DNA from: Zanthoxylum bungeanum
Lineage: Eukaryota > Streptophyta > Magnoliopsida > Sapindales > Rutaceae
NCBI GenBank assembly: GCA_019454045.1
Contig: SKCR01007553.1
Location: forward strand, 1-64,000
DNA length: 64,000 nt
Reading direction: 5' to 3'
Positions within the stretch are counted from its first letter, which is position 1. Every line of letters begins with the position of its first letter. Below the pieces are notes generated by a model that was not told where the DNA came from, made no database searches, and worked only from the letters and a program-made list of their open reading frames with translations. A program made the translations under genes and the position numbers. Of this stretch, positions 21,896-33,626 are shown in pieces.

Positions 21896-23575
21896 TGTAG
21901 GAAACGCTTTCCTCGCGCAGCGGAAGCGATTAAGCACACGGATCGGACTTGAAAAATTTTTCTGTTTTCTCTTCCTTAAGACCGAATGAAACCAGCAGGT
22001 ATGCTGAACTTTTGCTTCTGTTTCGGACAAGATCTCAGCCCCAGAATGCGCCCAAAACAGTCCCCGAACTGCAGTGAAATAATGGACTGTTTTGGACCCG
22101 TTACACAACCGAATTGCACACAAATCACCCACTGAATTGCGTGAACTGCAAGGGTGATATAGGTCTGATTTTTCCACTCAAAAAATAATCATAACTCAGC
22201 CCCAAAAGTCCCCAAGGTGTTTCCAAAAAAAAAAAGAATTAAAACAAAACAAACCGAGCCCCGATTGTAACAAGTGAAGTGCGGCAATAAGGTATTTTTG
22301 TTCCTCAATGTCGTGACTTATAAGAGTGAAGGAGAAGATGATTTGTTCATCACCACAAAGTCTTCTGAGCTATATCTCGTTACCAACGGAAAGTAGTGTG
22401 GGCTACACACACAAACAAATCCCTAAACGTTTCAGAGATTTAATCACACACTAATAATATTTTTCTTATTCTTGTTCTTCAATATTGTTTCTCAACTTTT
22501 GAGAGAATTAAGAAGAAGAAGAAGGTGGCTAGGGTTTTGAAAATAGTAGCGTAGTAAAAAGAAATATTTTTTTTCTTTTTATACTTAGGGTAATTGTTTC
22601 ATAAAACAAATCAACCACTTCCCTCCCACCTATGTCAAATTCGGCCAAGCTAGGGTTCTTTAATTTTTTTCAACATCAATATGCAATTACCATATTGAAA
22701 AGATGTTACAAAATTAAATAAGCAATTAACAATTTGAAAATCACAATTTCCAAATTAATACCAAGGATTTTATTTGTTTCCAAAACAAACAAATCCATCC
22801 CCTAATGGCTTGAGGAATTCAGCCACTACAAGGAATAATAGATGAATTTTGTAGCATTAGGTATTCAATTCCATAATTGAAATATATGTTACAAAATTAA
22901 AGAGTTACTACATTTTAAAAAGATGTAACTTCCAAATTTAATTCAAAGGTTTCCAAAACCCAAATTTGGAATTCCAATATTAGCCTTCATTAAATTATAT
23001 CATATATAATTTAATTACTAGCAATAAATAATTATCATATAATCATTTATTATATAAATCATATATTAACTTTTAATATATAGTTGTAAGTGTGAAAAAT
23101 AATATTATTAATCATATTAATAATATTTATACCTTTGTGAGTATATAATAGGACTATCTAATTATACTAAATCCGTTACAGTAAATCGAGCTAGCACGGG
23201 GACCAAATGGACCTACGGTTCCGAGCTCCAATAATCTCGAAATATTAATTAAGCTCTTAATTAGATATTTCGAATTATTAACTCCAGGTTATTCCACTAA
23301 AAACCCGAAGTTGCACTCTCGTTGCCGCAGATGATATATTAAGTCGAACTAAGTCGTTGTCCATCGATATAGTCATTATATACGAATTGACCCTTCACGA
23401 CTATCTCGTAATTAGAGTCGGGTCATAATGTCCGTTATACCCCTCTAATTATTTTTACCTTAAGTATCATTGATTCTCTAATGAACGATTTATTCATAAC
23501 AATTATGAATTTTAATCTTTCTATTTGTAATAGAGAGACTTGAGCGCTCAAATCGTTCAGGTACCAAATCATCTC
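21896..23575 (-). repeat. Truncated copia LTR (B-like family) inside F
   Basis: On the minus strand this matches the LTR of copia B from about 0.7 kb inside it to its very end (AGGAAAGCGTTTCCTACA at 21896). The first 690-700 bp are missing. Landmarks shared with B: 'tgaacgatttgagcgctcaag' type block at 23540-23560, the GTAGGTCCATTTGGTCC box (about 23200-23220), and the 3' end. There is no target duplication, and the right boundary is approximate. It separates F gag from F protease. Confidence 0.8.
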
Positions 23576-24324
23576 TTAACTCTTTCATCCATTAGCTTTT
23601 TCTTTACAGGCCTTTCACAGGTATCCTCCAACTCTTTCATCCATTCTATATTGTTCTTGCACCGTACACAAAGATTTTGCTGATCCTTCCGTTCTTGGGG
23701 TGCTTCAATCCTTTCCAGAGCGCTTGGTCGATGACAATCATGTCCTTCATCTAGTAAAAACTTGAACTTTGGCAAAGTCATTTTGGTAAGATCCGATTTG
23801 ATCATGTTTAATTCCACTGGCTTTGGAAAATGGTCGTCATCCACTGCCATCTTTTTTTCGAATGTTATTCGTCCAGACTCTCTGGCATCCTGCAAAATAT
23901 TCCGAAAAATAAGACAATTATTAGTGGAATGGGACCACGCATTATGCCACTTACAATATTTTTTACAACCGATTTTCTCGGCGTTTGGCAACGTGTGGCG
24001 ATCGCTCAAACTAATCTGATTGTCTTTATATAACTGATCAAATATGGCGTCGAATTTTATGATATCAAAAGAGAAGTTTATACTCTTTTTATCGTTCTTT
24101 TATTTGGCTTGGGGTTCGGCCCACGCCTTACAAACGTACGGCTTTCCTTTAACCAATTCGGCCAAACATAAATCGGCCGATTCGATGTCCATTTCGCCTA
24201 CCTCATAATCGAAGTTCCTGTAATACGTTCCTTTGCTGGAATTTTTCATTTGTTCCTCCTCTCTTAGTAATTGTTCATAACGCACCACACTAGTGGTGAG
24301 TTGGGGGGAGTTCCCAAAATTCAC
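23569..24324 (-). pseudogene. C-terminal gag with zinc knuckle, element F
   Basis: Frameshifted continuation of F gag. 24324-24100 is acidic and linker-like. 24009-23569 holds C-x3-C-x2-H...H-x4-C ('KKYCKWHNAWSHSTNNC'), the long-spaced knuckle typical of Tat-lineage Gag, followed by a charged region. A stop and frame change lie between 24100 and 24009. It ends at the LTR remnant. Confidence 0.75.
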
Positions 24325-25435
24325 GATCTTGAAATTTCTTTTTCGGATCGAAATTGAGGCAGCTTTGGGCGATTCTTACAAATTCTTTTTCTGGCAAAGG
24401 CACGTAACATCGGCCTCGAGCTACCTTAAACCTTTGTAAGAACGTCTCGGCCCATTCTCTTGGCAACTGTCTCAAGTTTGCCAAATCGGCTAAGGCCACT
24501 TCAGATTCGGCCTTGTAGAATTGCGCATGGAACAGCTGTTCCATTTGTTGCCAATTTTCTACTGAGTTGGCCGGCAAGCTGATATACCAGGAGAAGGCTA
24601 CTCCTGACAGTGAGCCGTGGAATAACCTCAACTTATGAAAATCAGTTGTTTCCCCACACTGAAGGGTAAATCGCCCTATGTGTTCCATAGTGGAAACTTC
24701 CCCAGATCCTGTAAACAGAGAAAAATCTGGTACTTTGTAATTCATAGGCCACGGATACGCCACATCGATCCAATCTGGATATGCCTTCCGATACCTCGGC
24801 CGAATTGGCCGCACTCCCAGACCGAATTGGTTTTGAAGAATTTCGGCCATCTGTTCTCTCAACATGTCATTGCCATTGAATGGCATTGCTATGGGTGGTG
24901 GTTGTGGTCCTCTCACAAGTGGGACATAGTCGTGATTCTGTCCCTGAGAAACCTGGGGACCTTGGGGCAACACCACTTCTTGTTGTACCATATTTGGCCC
25001 TTGGTGTAGGTTCGGCCCTAGATATGGGCCATTGTCCCCAGGACTTATTCCTCCCCTGGAAGTCGTAGGGACAATGATCCCTTGTGGGGGAATATTGCTC
25101 GGACCAGCCTCCTGACTGCTTGGTGCAGGGGGAGGTGTAGTCCATGGCAGGGTTGTCCCCCCCTCCATATTTTCATAATGTGAGTTACTAGTCGAAGTAA
25201 ACTTATCTATGATATGAGCATTTTGAAGCATAACCTGCTCGACAACATCTTGTGTAAATTCACTGAACAATGCACGAACCGCATTAGGGCTGAGCTCTCG
25301 CATAGATTCATATCGACTAGCGTCCGCCAGACCCTCGAAGTGACCCACTACGGCTGGAACGTAGAGCTGGTTGGTTTGCTCCAGTCCTCCTTCCTCCGTA
25401 CCTGAGCCATTTTGAGTGTTTCTTTTCGGAGGCAT
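24290..25435 (-). pseudogene. Gag of element F (capsid part)
   Basis: The ATG at 25435 follows the primer site by about 20 bases. The N-terminal 190 residues are proline/glycine-rich and low in structure. The retrotransposon gag domain (PF03732 type) occupies roughly the last 150 residues: 'FSLFTGSGEVSTMEHIGRF', 'LFHGSLSGVAFSWYISLPANSVENWQQMEQLFHAQFY', 'REWAETFLQRFK'. It forms the capsid that packages element RNA in the cytoplasm. The frame runs off near 24290 and the rest continues in another frame. Confidence 0.85.
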
Positions 25436-25454
25436 CTCCACTTCTTACACCAAG

Positions 25455-25473
25455 TCTCCCACTGTGGTCGCCA
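25455..25473 (-). other. Primer binding site of element F
   Basis: On the minus strand TGGCGACCACAGTGGGAGA, six bases from the LTR end and followed by the gag ATG. The TGGCGAC... form fits a tRNA-Arg-like primer as in Ogre-type elements; the exact tRNA is not settled. Confidence 0.6.
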
Positions 25474-25479
25474 AAAAAC

Positions 25480-26053
25480 TGTTTGCGAAATTTTTCTGCG
25501 CGAAGAAAGAAGAGCGTGTAAGGTTCAAACGTCCTGAGACAAAGTCCCAGCAAGGGGTGTTTGATTAAGTGAATAGGCCTCCAAGAGGCGCAAGCACAGA
25601 AATTACAGTCCTAAAGATTATGAAACTACGAAATAAAAAATAAGATTTTCGTTTGAGTCTTCATTTGATCGGGCTTTTTCTCTTCGCATGAGTGAGTCTT
25701 TTATAATGGAATTTGTAAACTGCTTGGACGGTTTCAATCCTTAACTTCCCTGTGACTGCCTGATCGTGCCTCCAAGCGTTGAATTGTGCACCATAACTGC
25801 TTGATCGTGGAGGGAAACTGTCTAATTGCTGTAATCGTGGGATCATGTGTTCGGTTGGTCTAAGTCATCTGTCGTTCTAATTGCTGTTACGGTCGTCCTG
25901 AGCCCTCTATCGTCCTTATCGATTTTTCATTTGGTGATTGCTCTGATCGCTCTTCCCCTCGTCGCCCTTCTTGTCTTTGTCTTTTCCCCCTTCGTTCCTT
26001 ACTTCCTTTGCTTTAGGGCGATATTGCTCTTGAGTGACTTTCTTCTGTCAACA
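25480..26053 (-). repeat. 5' LTR of element F
   Basis: 574 bp, minus orientation, starting TGTTGACAG at 26053 and ending AAACA at 25480. The TATA box ATTATAAAAG lies at about 25691-25701, leaving a 350-bp U3 and a 200-bp R-U5. Boundaries are inferred from TG/CA ends and the adjoining primer site because the partner LTR is not in the window. Confidence 0.65.
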
Positions 26054-26698
26054 GTTTTTGAAACAATCAACCTTATAATTTTCTTCTATATGGTTGAGAA
26101 ATATTGATTTAAGAAAAGATTTGACTCACTTATTCGAGAGATAGGTTTAGAAAAATAAATTTGATAGAAATTGAAGAAGAAATTAGCAATTCAGCAGCCG
26201 CCAATGGTTGAGAAGATCTGACGGATCGTACGAGAGACCGAGAGAGTTGGAGTTCTGGTAAAATGAACTATTCTAGAAATAAAATGAGGTATTTAATTAA
26301 TAAAGTATAAAAAAAAAATTGAGAAGAATTATTTTTACAATTCAAAATAGTTATTTGAATTAATTTAATAAATTTCCGGTTTGTTGAATGTTTGATGGCA
26401 AATGAAACGAAGTTGAAAGTTTAGTGCACGCTTTACTTGAACAACACGTTGATTAAGTAAGCAACCTTCTTTAAATCATTTGGTGCACCTCATAGAATAC
26501 AATTTATCATATTTTGTTTTTTTTGAATTAATAAAAATGTAGAAAGTGAATTACACTCCAAAGCCAAAGACAGACATCTCACTAATTCAACGGACAGAAA
26601 ACGCCAACTTGGTAGTAGTACAAAATGTCAGCCAGGCATAGAAGGGGAAAGGGGGAACCGGAAGCAGCAGGGAAGTCGAACTCCAGGAAAGTGATGGC
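26054..26698. other. Intergenic region and 3' flank of eIF3L
   Basis: AT-rich sequence between the F LTR and the stop codon of the eIF3L gene. The part next to 26699 should be 3' UTR (minus strand). I see no ORF, no repeat with defined ends and no clear polyadenylation signal. Confidence 0.5.
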
Positions 26699-29600
26699 TC
26701 AGTCCAGCCTTACTTTATCCAAATCATTGATCACACCTTCAAGCTGTACGAGAAAATGGGAAAAAAGTTCACAAAGAAAATCAAACTACATAACTGCAAG
26801 TTGTACTGGTGACCGAAAAGAAAGTGAGCATACCTTGACAATCTGCCTCAAGAAATAATCACCATATTGCTTCACTGGCTTGGATTCAACAACATGAATC
26901 ATATTCTGCAAAAATGGCGAGGATGAGTTCAGTGCCAGAGGATACAAATTCTTCCAAAGAAATTCCAATTAATATCTTCTTCATACTTTGCAAGGAATTT
27001 TAATAACATGATCTTTCTACATAGAAGATCTAAAGCCTAATCCAGAGGTCATTTTCAAACTCATCATATCATACACACAGTTACATGCACTTGTGTGTCT
27101 GCACACAAATGCATGTAGTTGCAAAGCTAACTGACGAAGTCGGAAATATTTAATGTTGTAACTTCAAGACAAAAGAATATCCACTAAAACAAATGACCTC
27201 TAAGTAAACCACACACAAAAAAAGGAAAAATAGCACAAAGCTTACATACATCATCAATGTAGAAATCTACATCAGCATTAGAAATAATCTTCCTATCAGA
27301 ATCAACGGCATGAGTCTTGTGCTTGTATGTCATCAAGATTGTCCTGTAAAACATTACAGCAGCAAACTCAGAAAATAAGTTTTGAAAAGGATAGTATGAA
27401 AGGAAGAAGAAACCAAAAAACAAAATTGTACCTGAGAGTGGGCTCATCCACTTCCATGTATGTTGCAAGCTCCGAAAGGTACAGTGAAGAATACACTTTC
27501 AAGAAAGCTCGGAGTCCTGATAATAATTGTTGCTGCTTCACTTCATAAAGGAAAAGCTTCAACTGGAGTCTATAGGCATCCTGCAAAAAATTTAAGCCAC
27601 ACCACATCACACAAAATCAAAAGCCGTCAGAAATTAAAAAGCATTACTTCTGTGATCTATTTCAACCTCATTCATCCCCAGCTACCAAGAACAATATTTA
27701 ACTCAACAACAATTGAATGTGTTTCTTTTTAGATGTTCCTTTATTTAACTAAGCATCAGGTGGCTGATGACAACAGAAAAAACAGAGAGAAAAGCCATGC
27801 ACAGCAGTTGCAATTTGCAAATCACTGTCAAATATGCAGACCCATATAACTGGAAAACACATACCTGGTTGTAATTTACAAGAGGCTCCGCAAAACTGGG
27901 AGCAGAGGGAGTAATGAACTTAGGACACGCATAAGAGAAGAGCTCATCATAGATAGAAAAAGCTTCATCGTCATATCTTTGCATCCGGATCAACTTCTCC
28001 CCATATTTCTCCCGTAGTTGTGAGTTCACAGTCTCCTCAACAAGCTTCACTTGGGGACAAAGGGAAAGACAAATTGCCAGCAAGGCATACATCTGCTCAT
28101 TCTTTTTTAGTATTTGTTCATACTGTGGAGATTTCTGATGATATTGCTTGGTCTTGTATATGTACAAGAGAATCTTATTGAATTCACGAATGGCATCCAC
28201 ATACCTTCAGGGAAAAGAAAAGAAAAGAAAAATCACTAACTATTATGAGCTCCAATAATGAGGGAAACAAGGATAAAGATTTCCTAGTAACAATTTCCAT
28301 CACCATAAAGGATGGTCCAGCGCACGAAGCTTCCCACACCGTGAGCTCTATGGAGGATTCAATACGTACGCAGCCTTACCCTTGCTTTTTTCCAAGAGAG
28401 TATATCTGCAACTCGAACCTCTAACCTCCAGGTCACAATGGAGCAACCTTACCATTACGCCAAGGTCTATCCTCTCCATCAACGTAAAGGAGAGAAAAAA
28501 ATGGGGGAGGGGATCCAACACTGACTCCAAAATCAATTTTATTTCTATGACCACTAAATGTAAGGATAAACAATGAATTCAAAGAAAATAAATCTTTTGG
28601 GACGAGTATGTTAGGGACCTTGAATATAGTATCTGAGGATTACTTGCATATAAGCTAGTAGTGATCCAAATTCTTATAAAAAAAATGATTTAATAAGAGA
28701 AAATTATCCAAAAATTTTCAATATCAAAAACATAAAAACATCTCTAATACAAGTAAAAGGTATTACAAAAAAACATAGTGCATAGTTATCAAAGGTGCGC
28801 CTCAAGCTCAAGGTCAGACAACTGTGCCTCATGAAAGAATAGGCGAGGCGGCCTTCATCAGGCGCGCCTCAGAAAAATGGGTTAGGAAAACCTTACCCGA
28901 ATTGAACGACTCAGCCCAAAATTAAGTTATATAATATTTCTTTAATAAATTAAGATAGGTTTTACGGTGGACTTTAAATTTTGACAAATACATTAATTTG
29001 TATTATCAGTGTTTGTATTATTATAATGGTTTTTGATATATTTTCGATTATTTCTCTTTGTTTTATTGGATACTTAATTTATTTATTTTTTGCAATTTAC
29101 GCCTCACCTTCATCAAGTGTGCGTCTTATGCCTATATATACACACATTAAAGCGAGTATATGAGTGCGCGTACACACACGCGCAAGGTGCGTATACGCGT
29201 ATACGTATATGCGCGCGTGATAAGAATATATGATATATGCATATATTCCACACGCGTGGAAATAGTGCACCTTGAGAGCCTTAGTGCACCTCAAGCCTTT
29301 AACAATATTGGGATAGAGATTTATGAACACTTATAGATATAGATACAACAATTATAAAAACAAACAGTCGACAGACCAAAGAAGAAACATACCTCCGCAA
29401 CATAAGATTGGCAAACCCATAATGGTAAATGGTAGTAATGTGGCTTCCTATAACACTTGTGTAAACACCTTGTTGAGTAATGTCAATCGGCTGTAAGCAC
29501 TTAAGTCCAGTATGATAATCACCCAAAAGACAGTGGACCCGCAGCAAACCAACCATGCTAAAATACCCCAACACCTTTAACACATTGCTCCCACCGTTGT

Positions 29601-30578
29601 AATCATAACCATCAGTGGCTGTGAACTGTTCAAGGCCTTCCTTCTCACGTTCCAAAATTTGAATGATCGTCGACTTCTCCACAAGTGCTTGCAAGAAATT
29701 GAGCACCCCATACACATTCCAAGCCTGTAACAAAACCATCACCAGCCCGATATTCCATAATGGCAACCAAATAGAAGAATCAGAAATAAAATCATTACAA
29801 AACCTGATCATACTGCTTCAATAGGGCTATCTCCTGTTCTGTCTTGTTCTTCATCTTGGCTCTGTACTGACAGAAACTCTGGAATTGGTAAACAAACTCA
29901 TCCACCATATCCCACAACCACTGGTTTGGCAACTGCATATTCACCACTCCATGCAACACCACCTGATAACAAACATTAAAACCTCTCAAAAGCAATATTT
30001 ATGAATAAAAAGATTAATAGCCATATAAGATTCAAACTCGAGATCAATCTACACAAGCTAAGCCAAACTTTCAATCAATCTACTTAAGTTATTACTCTGA
30101 CAAGCTATTATTTAATACAATATTCACTATACATAATATAATTATTCACTTAATTAGAGGAAAATTAACCATGATAATAGAATTGGCTTACTTGAAACAG
30201 GCTACAATAATTGTCCCAAGAATCAATCCTCTGCTGAAGAGTTGGGGACAATCTAGCATACAGGTGGCGGAACCACATCTCGCGATAGAGAAGACAAAAA
30301 ACATGATCATTATCGACATAATGAGCAACGGCATCGACAGAGGGCCAAGGAGTATCCTTGAAGAGGCGTTCAGAGAGACTCTGAAACGAGTTCTCGTACA
30401 TCTGGTGGATCTCGTAGACATTCTTCTCACGAATATGTCGGTACAGATGAACAACGAATGATTTCACCGAGTCAGGGACGAAGTTTGGATCGTAACCTAA
30501 GTCGTTGGCCGCTGCGCGATCCGCTGAACCATCGTGATCGGCCAGACCGTCATCGTATTCGTAGCTAGCAGCCGCCAT
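26699..30578 (-). CDS. EIF3L: Eukaryotic translation initiation factor 3 subunit L, 8 exons
   Basis: eIF3 subunit L, a PCI-type subunit of the eIF3 complex that loads mRNA and initiator tRNA on the 40S ribosome in the cytosol. Coding exons: 30192-30578, 29804-29962, 29393-29724, 27865-28204, 27432-27580, 27250-27343, 26834-26905, 26699-26743. All introns have GT-AG ends and the phases close to 525 aa plus TGA, near the length of other plant eIF3L proteins. The start ATG is in a good context (AATAATGGCGGC). The N-terminus has an acidic, variable leader, then the highly conserved 'GYDPNFVPDSVKSFVVHLYRHI', 'TPWPSVDAVAHYVDNDHVF', 'LPNQWLWDMVDEFVYQFQSF', 'KVLGYFSMVGLLRVHCLLGD' and 'TTIYHYGFANLMLRRY' blocks, and the C-terminal PCI-like half ending 'QYGDYFLRQIVK...'. 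No lesions seen. It is the only host gene in the window, boxed in by retrotransposons. Confidence 0.96.
28306..28478 (-). mobile_element. Au-type SINE in intron 3 of eIF3L
   Basis: On the minus strand this starts near GATAGACCTTGGCGTAATGG (pol III box A at about 28455-28468). Box B GGTTCGAGTTGCA lies at about 28407-28420. Then comes the family-specific GGGTAAGGCTGCGTAC block (28370-28385) and a tail matching the 'cttcgtgcgctgga' end. The layout matches the widespread angiosperm Au SINE. It lies in the same orientation as the gene. The T-rich tail and target duplication have decayed. Confidence 0.75.
28775..29315. mobile_element. Probable foldback/MITE-like element in intron 3 of eIF3L
   Basis: The ends are imperfect inverted repeats: TTATCAAAGGTGCGCCTCAA near 28786 against the reverse complement of CTTGAGAGCC...AGGCTTTAACAAT near 29270-29302. 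Sub-terminal 'gcctcaagc' and 'ggcgaggcg' motifs recur. The interior is AT-rich and contains an alternating purine/pyrimidine tract (about 29163-29220). Superfamily not assigned; possibly hAT or Mutator-derived. Confidence 0.45.
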
Positions 30579-30790
30579 TATTGGTTCCCGCTTGTGAATT
30601 GTGTTGTGTAATGAGATATTAATTGCAACGGAAGGCGGAGCTAGAGGAGGAGAAACTGAAGAGGATAGTATTAGGGTTTACTGATGGAGCGGATTCGCTA
30701 TCGCATTAGGATTCTGTTGGGCCTTTGGGCTTTAGTCTTATTGACTAGATTTATGGATCCAGAAATAAAACTTGGCCCAGTTATGAACGG
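30579..30790 (-). promoter_or_regulatory. 5' UTR and core promoter of eIF3L
   Basis: A telo-box AAACCCTA (minus strand) lies at 30672-30679, about 95 bp upstream of the ATG. TGGGCY 'site II' type motifs lie at 30718-30723, 30726-30731 and, on the other strand, 30774-30779. Telo-box plus site II is the common signature of plant ribosomal-protein and translation-factor promoters in dividing cells, which fits the gene. The transcription start is not determined. Confidence 0.65.
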
Positions 30791-31132
30791 AAAAAAAAAA
30801 AATCAAAAATTATCAAAACTAAGGACATTCTCGCCGGTTCATAAATTCTTCGTTGAGAAGATTTCGGTGTGAATATGATTTTCGATCCGAGCAATTTTGG
30901 AGGATGCGCGATATACAGTTTTATATTATTAAGATTTCCTAAGTTTATAATCGAACCGAAATGACCGCATATTTACATTCTTATGATATTTTATTAATGA
31001 AATCTTTCAATATCCTACCACATAAGTTTGCAAATATTAAAAATCAACCACACCTAAAATTTCTATAGACAATGACCAAATAACACTTGAAATTCCTAAA
31101 ATATCCTTACAACAAAACCAACCACCACTCAC
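30791..31132. other. Intergenic region upstream of eIF3L
   Basis: AT-rich, no ORF or repeat boundary seen. It ends where the LTR of element E begins. Confidence 0.4.
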
Positions 31133-33007
31133 TGTTGGGATTTTTATGTCCGACAAGCAAATATATTCAGAACATTATTGATTAATAAAGTTATGATTCA
31201 ATTTTATTTTTGATTTACTTTATAAAATTCATGAAAATTCCATGATTATTTATGTAGCTTTAAATTAAATATATATGTTTATGTAAAATGTTACAGACAT
31301 ATATGTATGGATAAAATTTAAAGAATAATAATCAAAATTTATCTATGACTGATTTGAAATTGGGAATCTTCAAATTCCAAAGTCATAACTATAGTTCATT
31401 TTATTATGAATGATACATTTCTATCTAATCTATAATATGTAGAGACAAAAGAATAAATGTATTTTATATAATAAGATTATATTGGACAAGATTAGATGAA
31501 ATTGAAAAGTTCTTTAATATCCGTCAAATAAAGAACATTTATTTTATCATAATGATGGTCATATATGTGATGATCTTAATTCATTGTATTTAACAGACTT
31601 TTATATCATTTTAATTTATTCTTTAATTTATTCAGTAGGATTTGGTATTTATTACATTTCGTAAACCTTGTAATTTGGGAAAGAATTGAATGAATAGTTG
31701 GCAATGCTATCCTGATACAATGGAACATGTTCCTGAGATTCAATTGTTTGCTCGTTCAAGGCTTGAATAATTAGCGCGTAAATTCATAAAAGTTATGAAT
31801 TAATTGTCACTTGAGAGCTAATGGAAGTAAAAGATAAAGATGTAATTGGAGAGGTTAACGAATTTTATATCTATCTCTTTTACGAATCATTTATGGAGGA
31901 TCAGTGCATATGTAGTGACTATATCAATGGATGAATACTTTGAGTAATTAATTTTATAATTTTGAGAGAGCAATTTTGAGTATTTAGTGGAGTTTTTCCA
32001 GAATTAATAAAAGAGTTTAAAATTAATCAACGAAATTGTTAGAGCTTAGAATTATAGGTCCATCGGTCCCCTCGTCGTCTTCTATCAATGTTCGAACGAA
32101 TATTGTTGCAAAGAAAAAATAAATATTGTGAATTATTTTATTACACTCTAATTATTCTATATAATCTTGTTAGAAATTACGACAAAAGTTGTCCTAAAAT
32201 ATTTATCAAATAGATAATGTATCTTTTTATTAATTTAAGAAAATATTATAAATTAATATTTAATTAATTTGATTAATTAAATTTTGATTAAATGAGATAA
32301 TATTTTCAGAAAAGTTGAAAATTTATAAAAAATAAATATTTTTTAAAAGAATTATCTTAGTTTTTGATAATTAGAAAATCAGTATTTGATTATTATGATT
32401 AAACAAATATTAGTAGTATAATTTTTTTTATTCAAATTTATCTTAATTTCAAAATTTGAAATTTTGATTAAAATTTCCGAATATAAAATATTAGAATTAT
32501 ATATTTTGATCATTACACGATAAATATTAAATGGTTTTATTTTGATTTTTTAAAAATCAAAGTAATTATATCCCAAAGAAAAACTTGGCTTGCTGTTTTT
32601 GATAAATAGAGAAAAGCCATCCAAAATAAAAAATGAGAAGGGAAAATGTGGGCTAAGAGAGGAAAAAAGGAAAATAGTTTTTTTTTTCTCTTATTTTGAT
32701 TTTGAGAAAATCAAAAGGAAATAGGAAATAAGGATTCGTCTCGTGTGTTGAGTACATGAATCTTTCACAAAATTAGAGTGTTCTTCATAATTATATTCAC
32801 GCTCACACGTGTCGTTGGAGGTGAGGAGAGAATCGTGATTTAAAGAATCGTGATTCAAGAAGATCTTAGATCTAGTCGTTAAGAGGTATAATTTCTTCAT
32901 TAGATATCATTAATATAATATTAATGTACTAGAAAAATACGAAACCGATTTTTTTGAAGAAAATTTTTTAATATATTTCTGCTATGCATGAACTCTGAAA
33001 ACCAACA
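31133..33007 (+). repeat. 5' LTR of copia E
   Basis: 1875 bp from TGTTGGGATT to AACCAACA, followed two bases later by a primer site. It is a distant relative of the B LTR: the 'gtcaattc..gtaatgactatatc' and 'taggtccat.ggtcc' segments align in order (about 31895-31930 and 32055-32075). Very AT-rich. Confidence 0.7.
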
Positions 33008-33009
33008 AA

Positions 33010-33021
33010 TGGTATCATGAG
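33010..33021 (+). other. Primer binding site of copia E (decayed)
   Basis: TGGTATCATGAG, one or two changes from the initiator-Met complement TGGTATCAGAGC, right after the LTR end. Confidence 0.7.
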
Positions 33022-33349
33022 TCGTCATATTTATTCTAGTATATTAATGAGAATAATTTATTGTAAATCATCTTAATATGTATGTAAAATAGTAGACTGT
33101 GCATTTTTCATGATTATATTTTTATTATATGATGATGGATGCATGGATATTAATCTTTAATTATATTGTTGACTTTGAGTTATGATTTTAATTTTACTTT
33201 ATATATTGAATATGTAAACCTAAAATGAAATGAGAATTTTTTTTTTTTGTAAATTTTAAACTTATTTGTATTTATATTCGTTGGAGATCAAGATCAAGTT
33301 AAAGGACGAAGGATGAAAGATGATATTTATGTACTAAATATAAATTTTT

Positions 33350-33560
33350 TTGTGTATTACTGTACTGTATAACAGTAAGGCTGTTGTACAGTACAGTAAT
33401 TCACTGCCGCACAATGTAGCAATTTGACTACTACATAATGTAATAGCCTCCCTGTTGTACAGTGCAGAAGTTTCTCTACGACATAGTGCAACAGCGAAAC
33501 TACTGCAAAATGTAGTAACTGTCGCACAATGTGGCAGTTTTTATTACCCACTATGCGATA
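33350..33560 (+). repeat. Degenerate minisatellite in the E leader
   Basis: Roughly 25-35 bp units of the type 'ctgt.gcacaatgtag.aa' repeated about seven times with much variation. The region is open on the minus strand, giving a repetitive L-L-H-Y/C peptide, which I take as a by-product of the repeat. Confidence 0.6.
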
Positions 33561-33626
33561 GAGATTAGAACACTTATAAGAAAAAAAAAATTTGATAGTC
33601 ACATGAAGAAGAATTATGGTTACCCC

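Larger units (their letters stand above)
15416..26053 (-). mobile_element. Tat/Ogre-like Ty3/gypsy element F (5' part)
   Basis: Minus-strand retrotransposon. Order from the right: LTR 25480-26053, primer site, gag, zinc knuckle, protease, RT, RNase H, a second RNase H-like domain, integrase, then an ORF in the opposite orientation. Two RNase H domains and an antisense ORF after integrase are hallmarks reported for the Tat/Ogre lineage. It is interrupted by a truncated copia LTR (21896-23575) and cut off at 15416 by element G. Multiple frameshifts and stops make it a dead copy. Confidence 0.85.

Noticed and set aside
24635..25145. ORFs opposite or out of frame to F gag
   Set aside because: They mirror the open gag frame; no domain and no conservation signal of their own.
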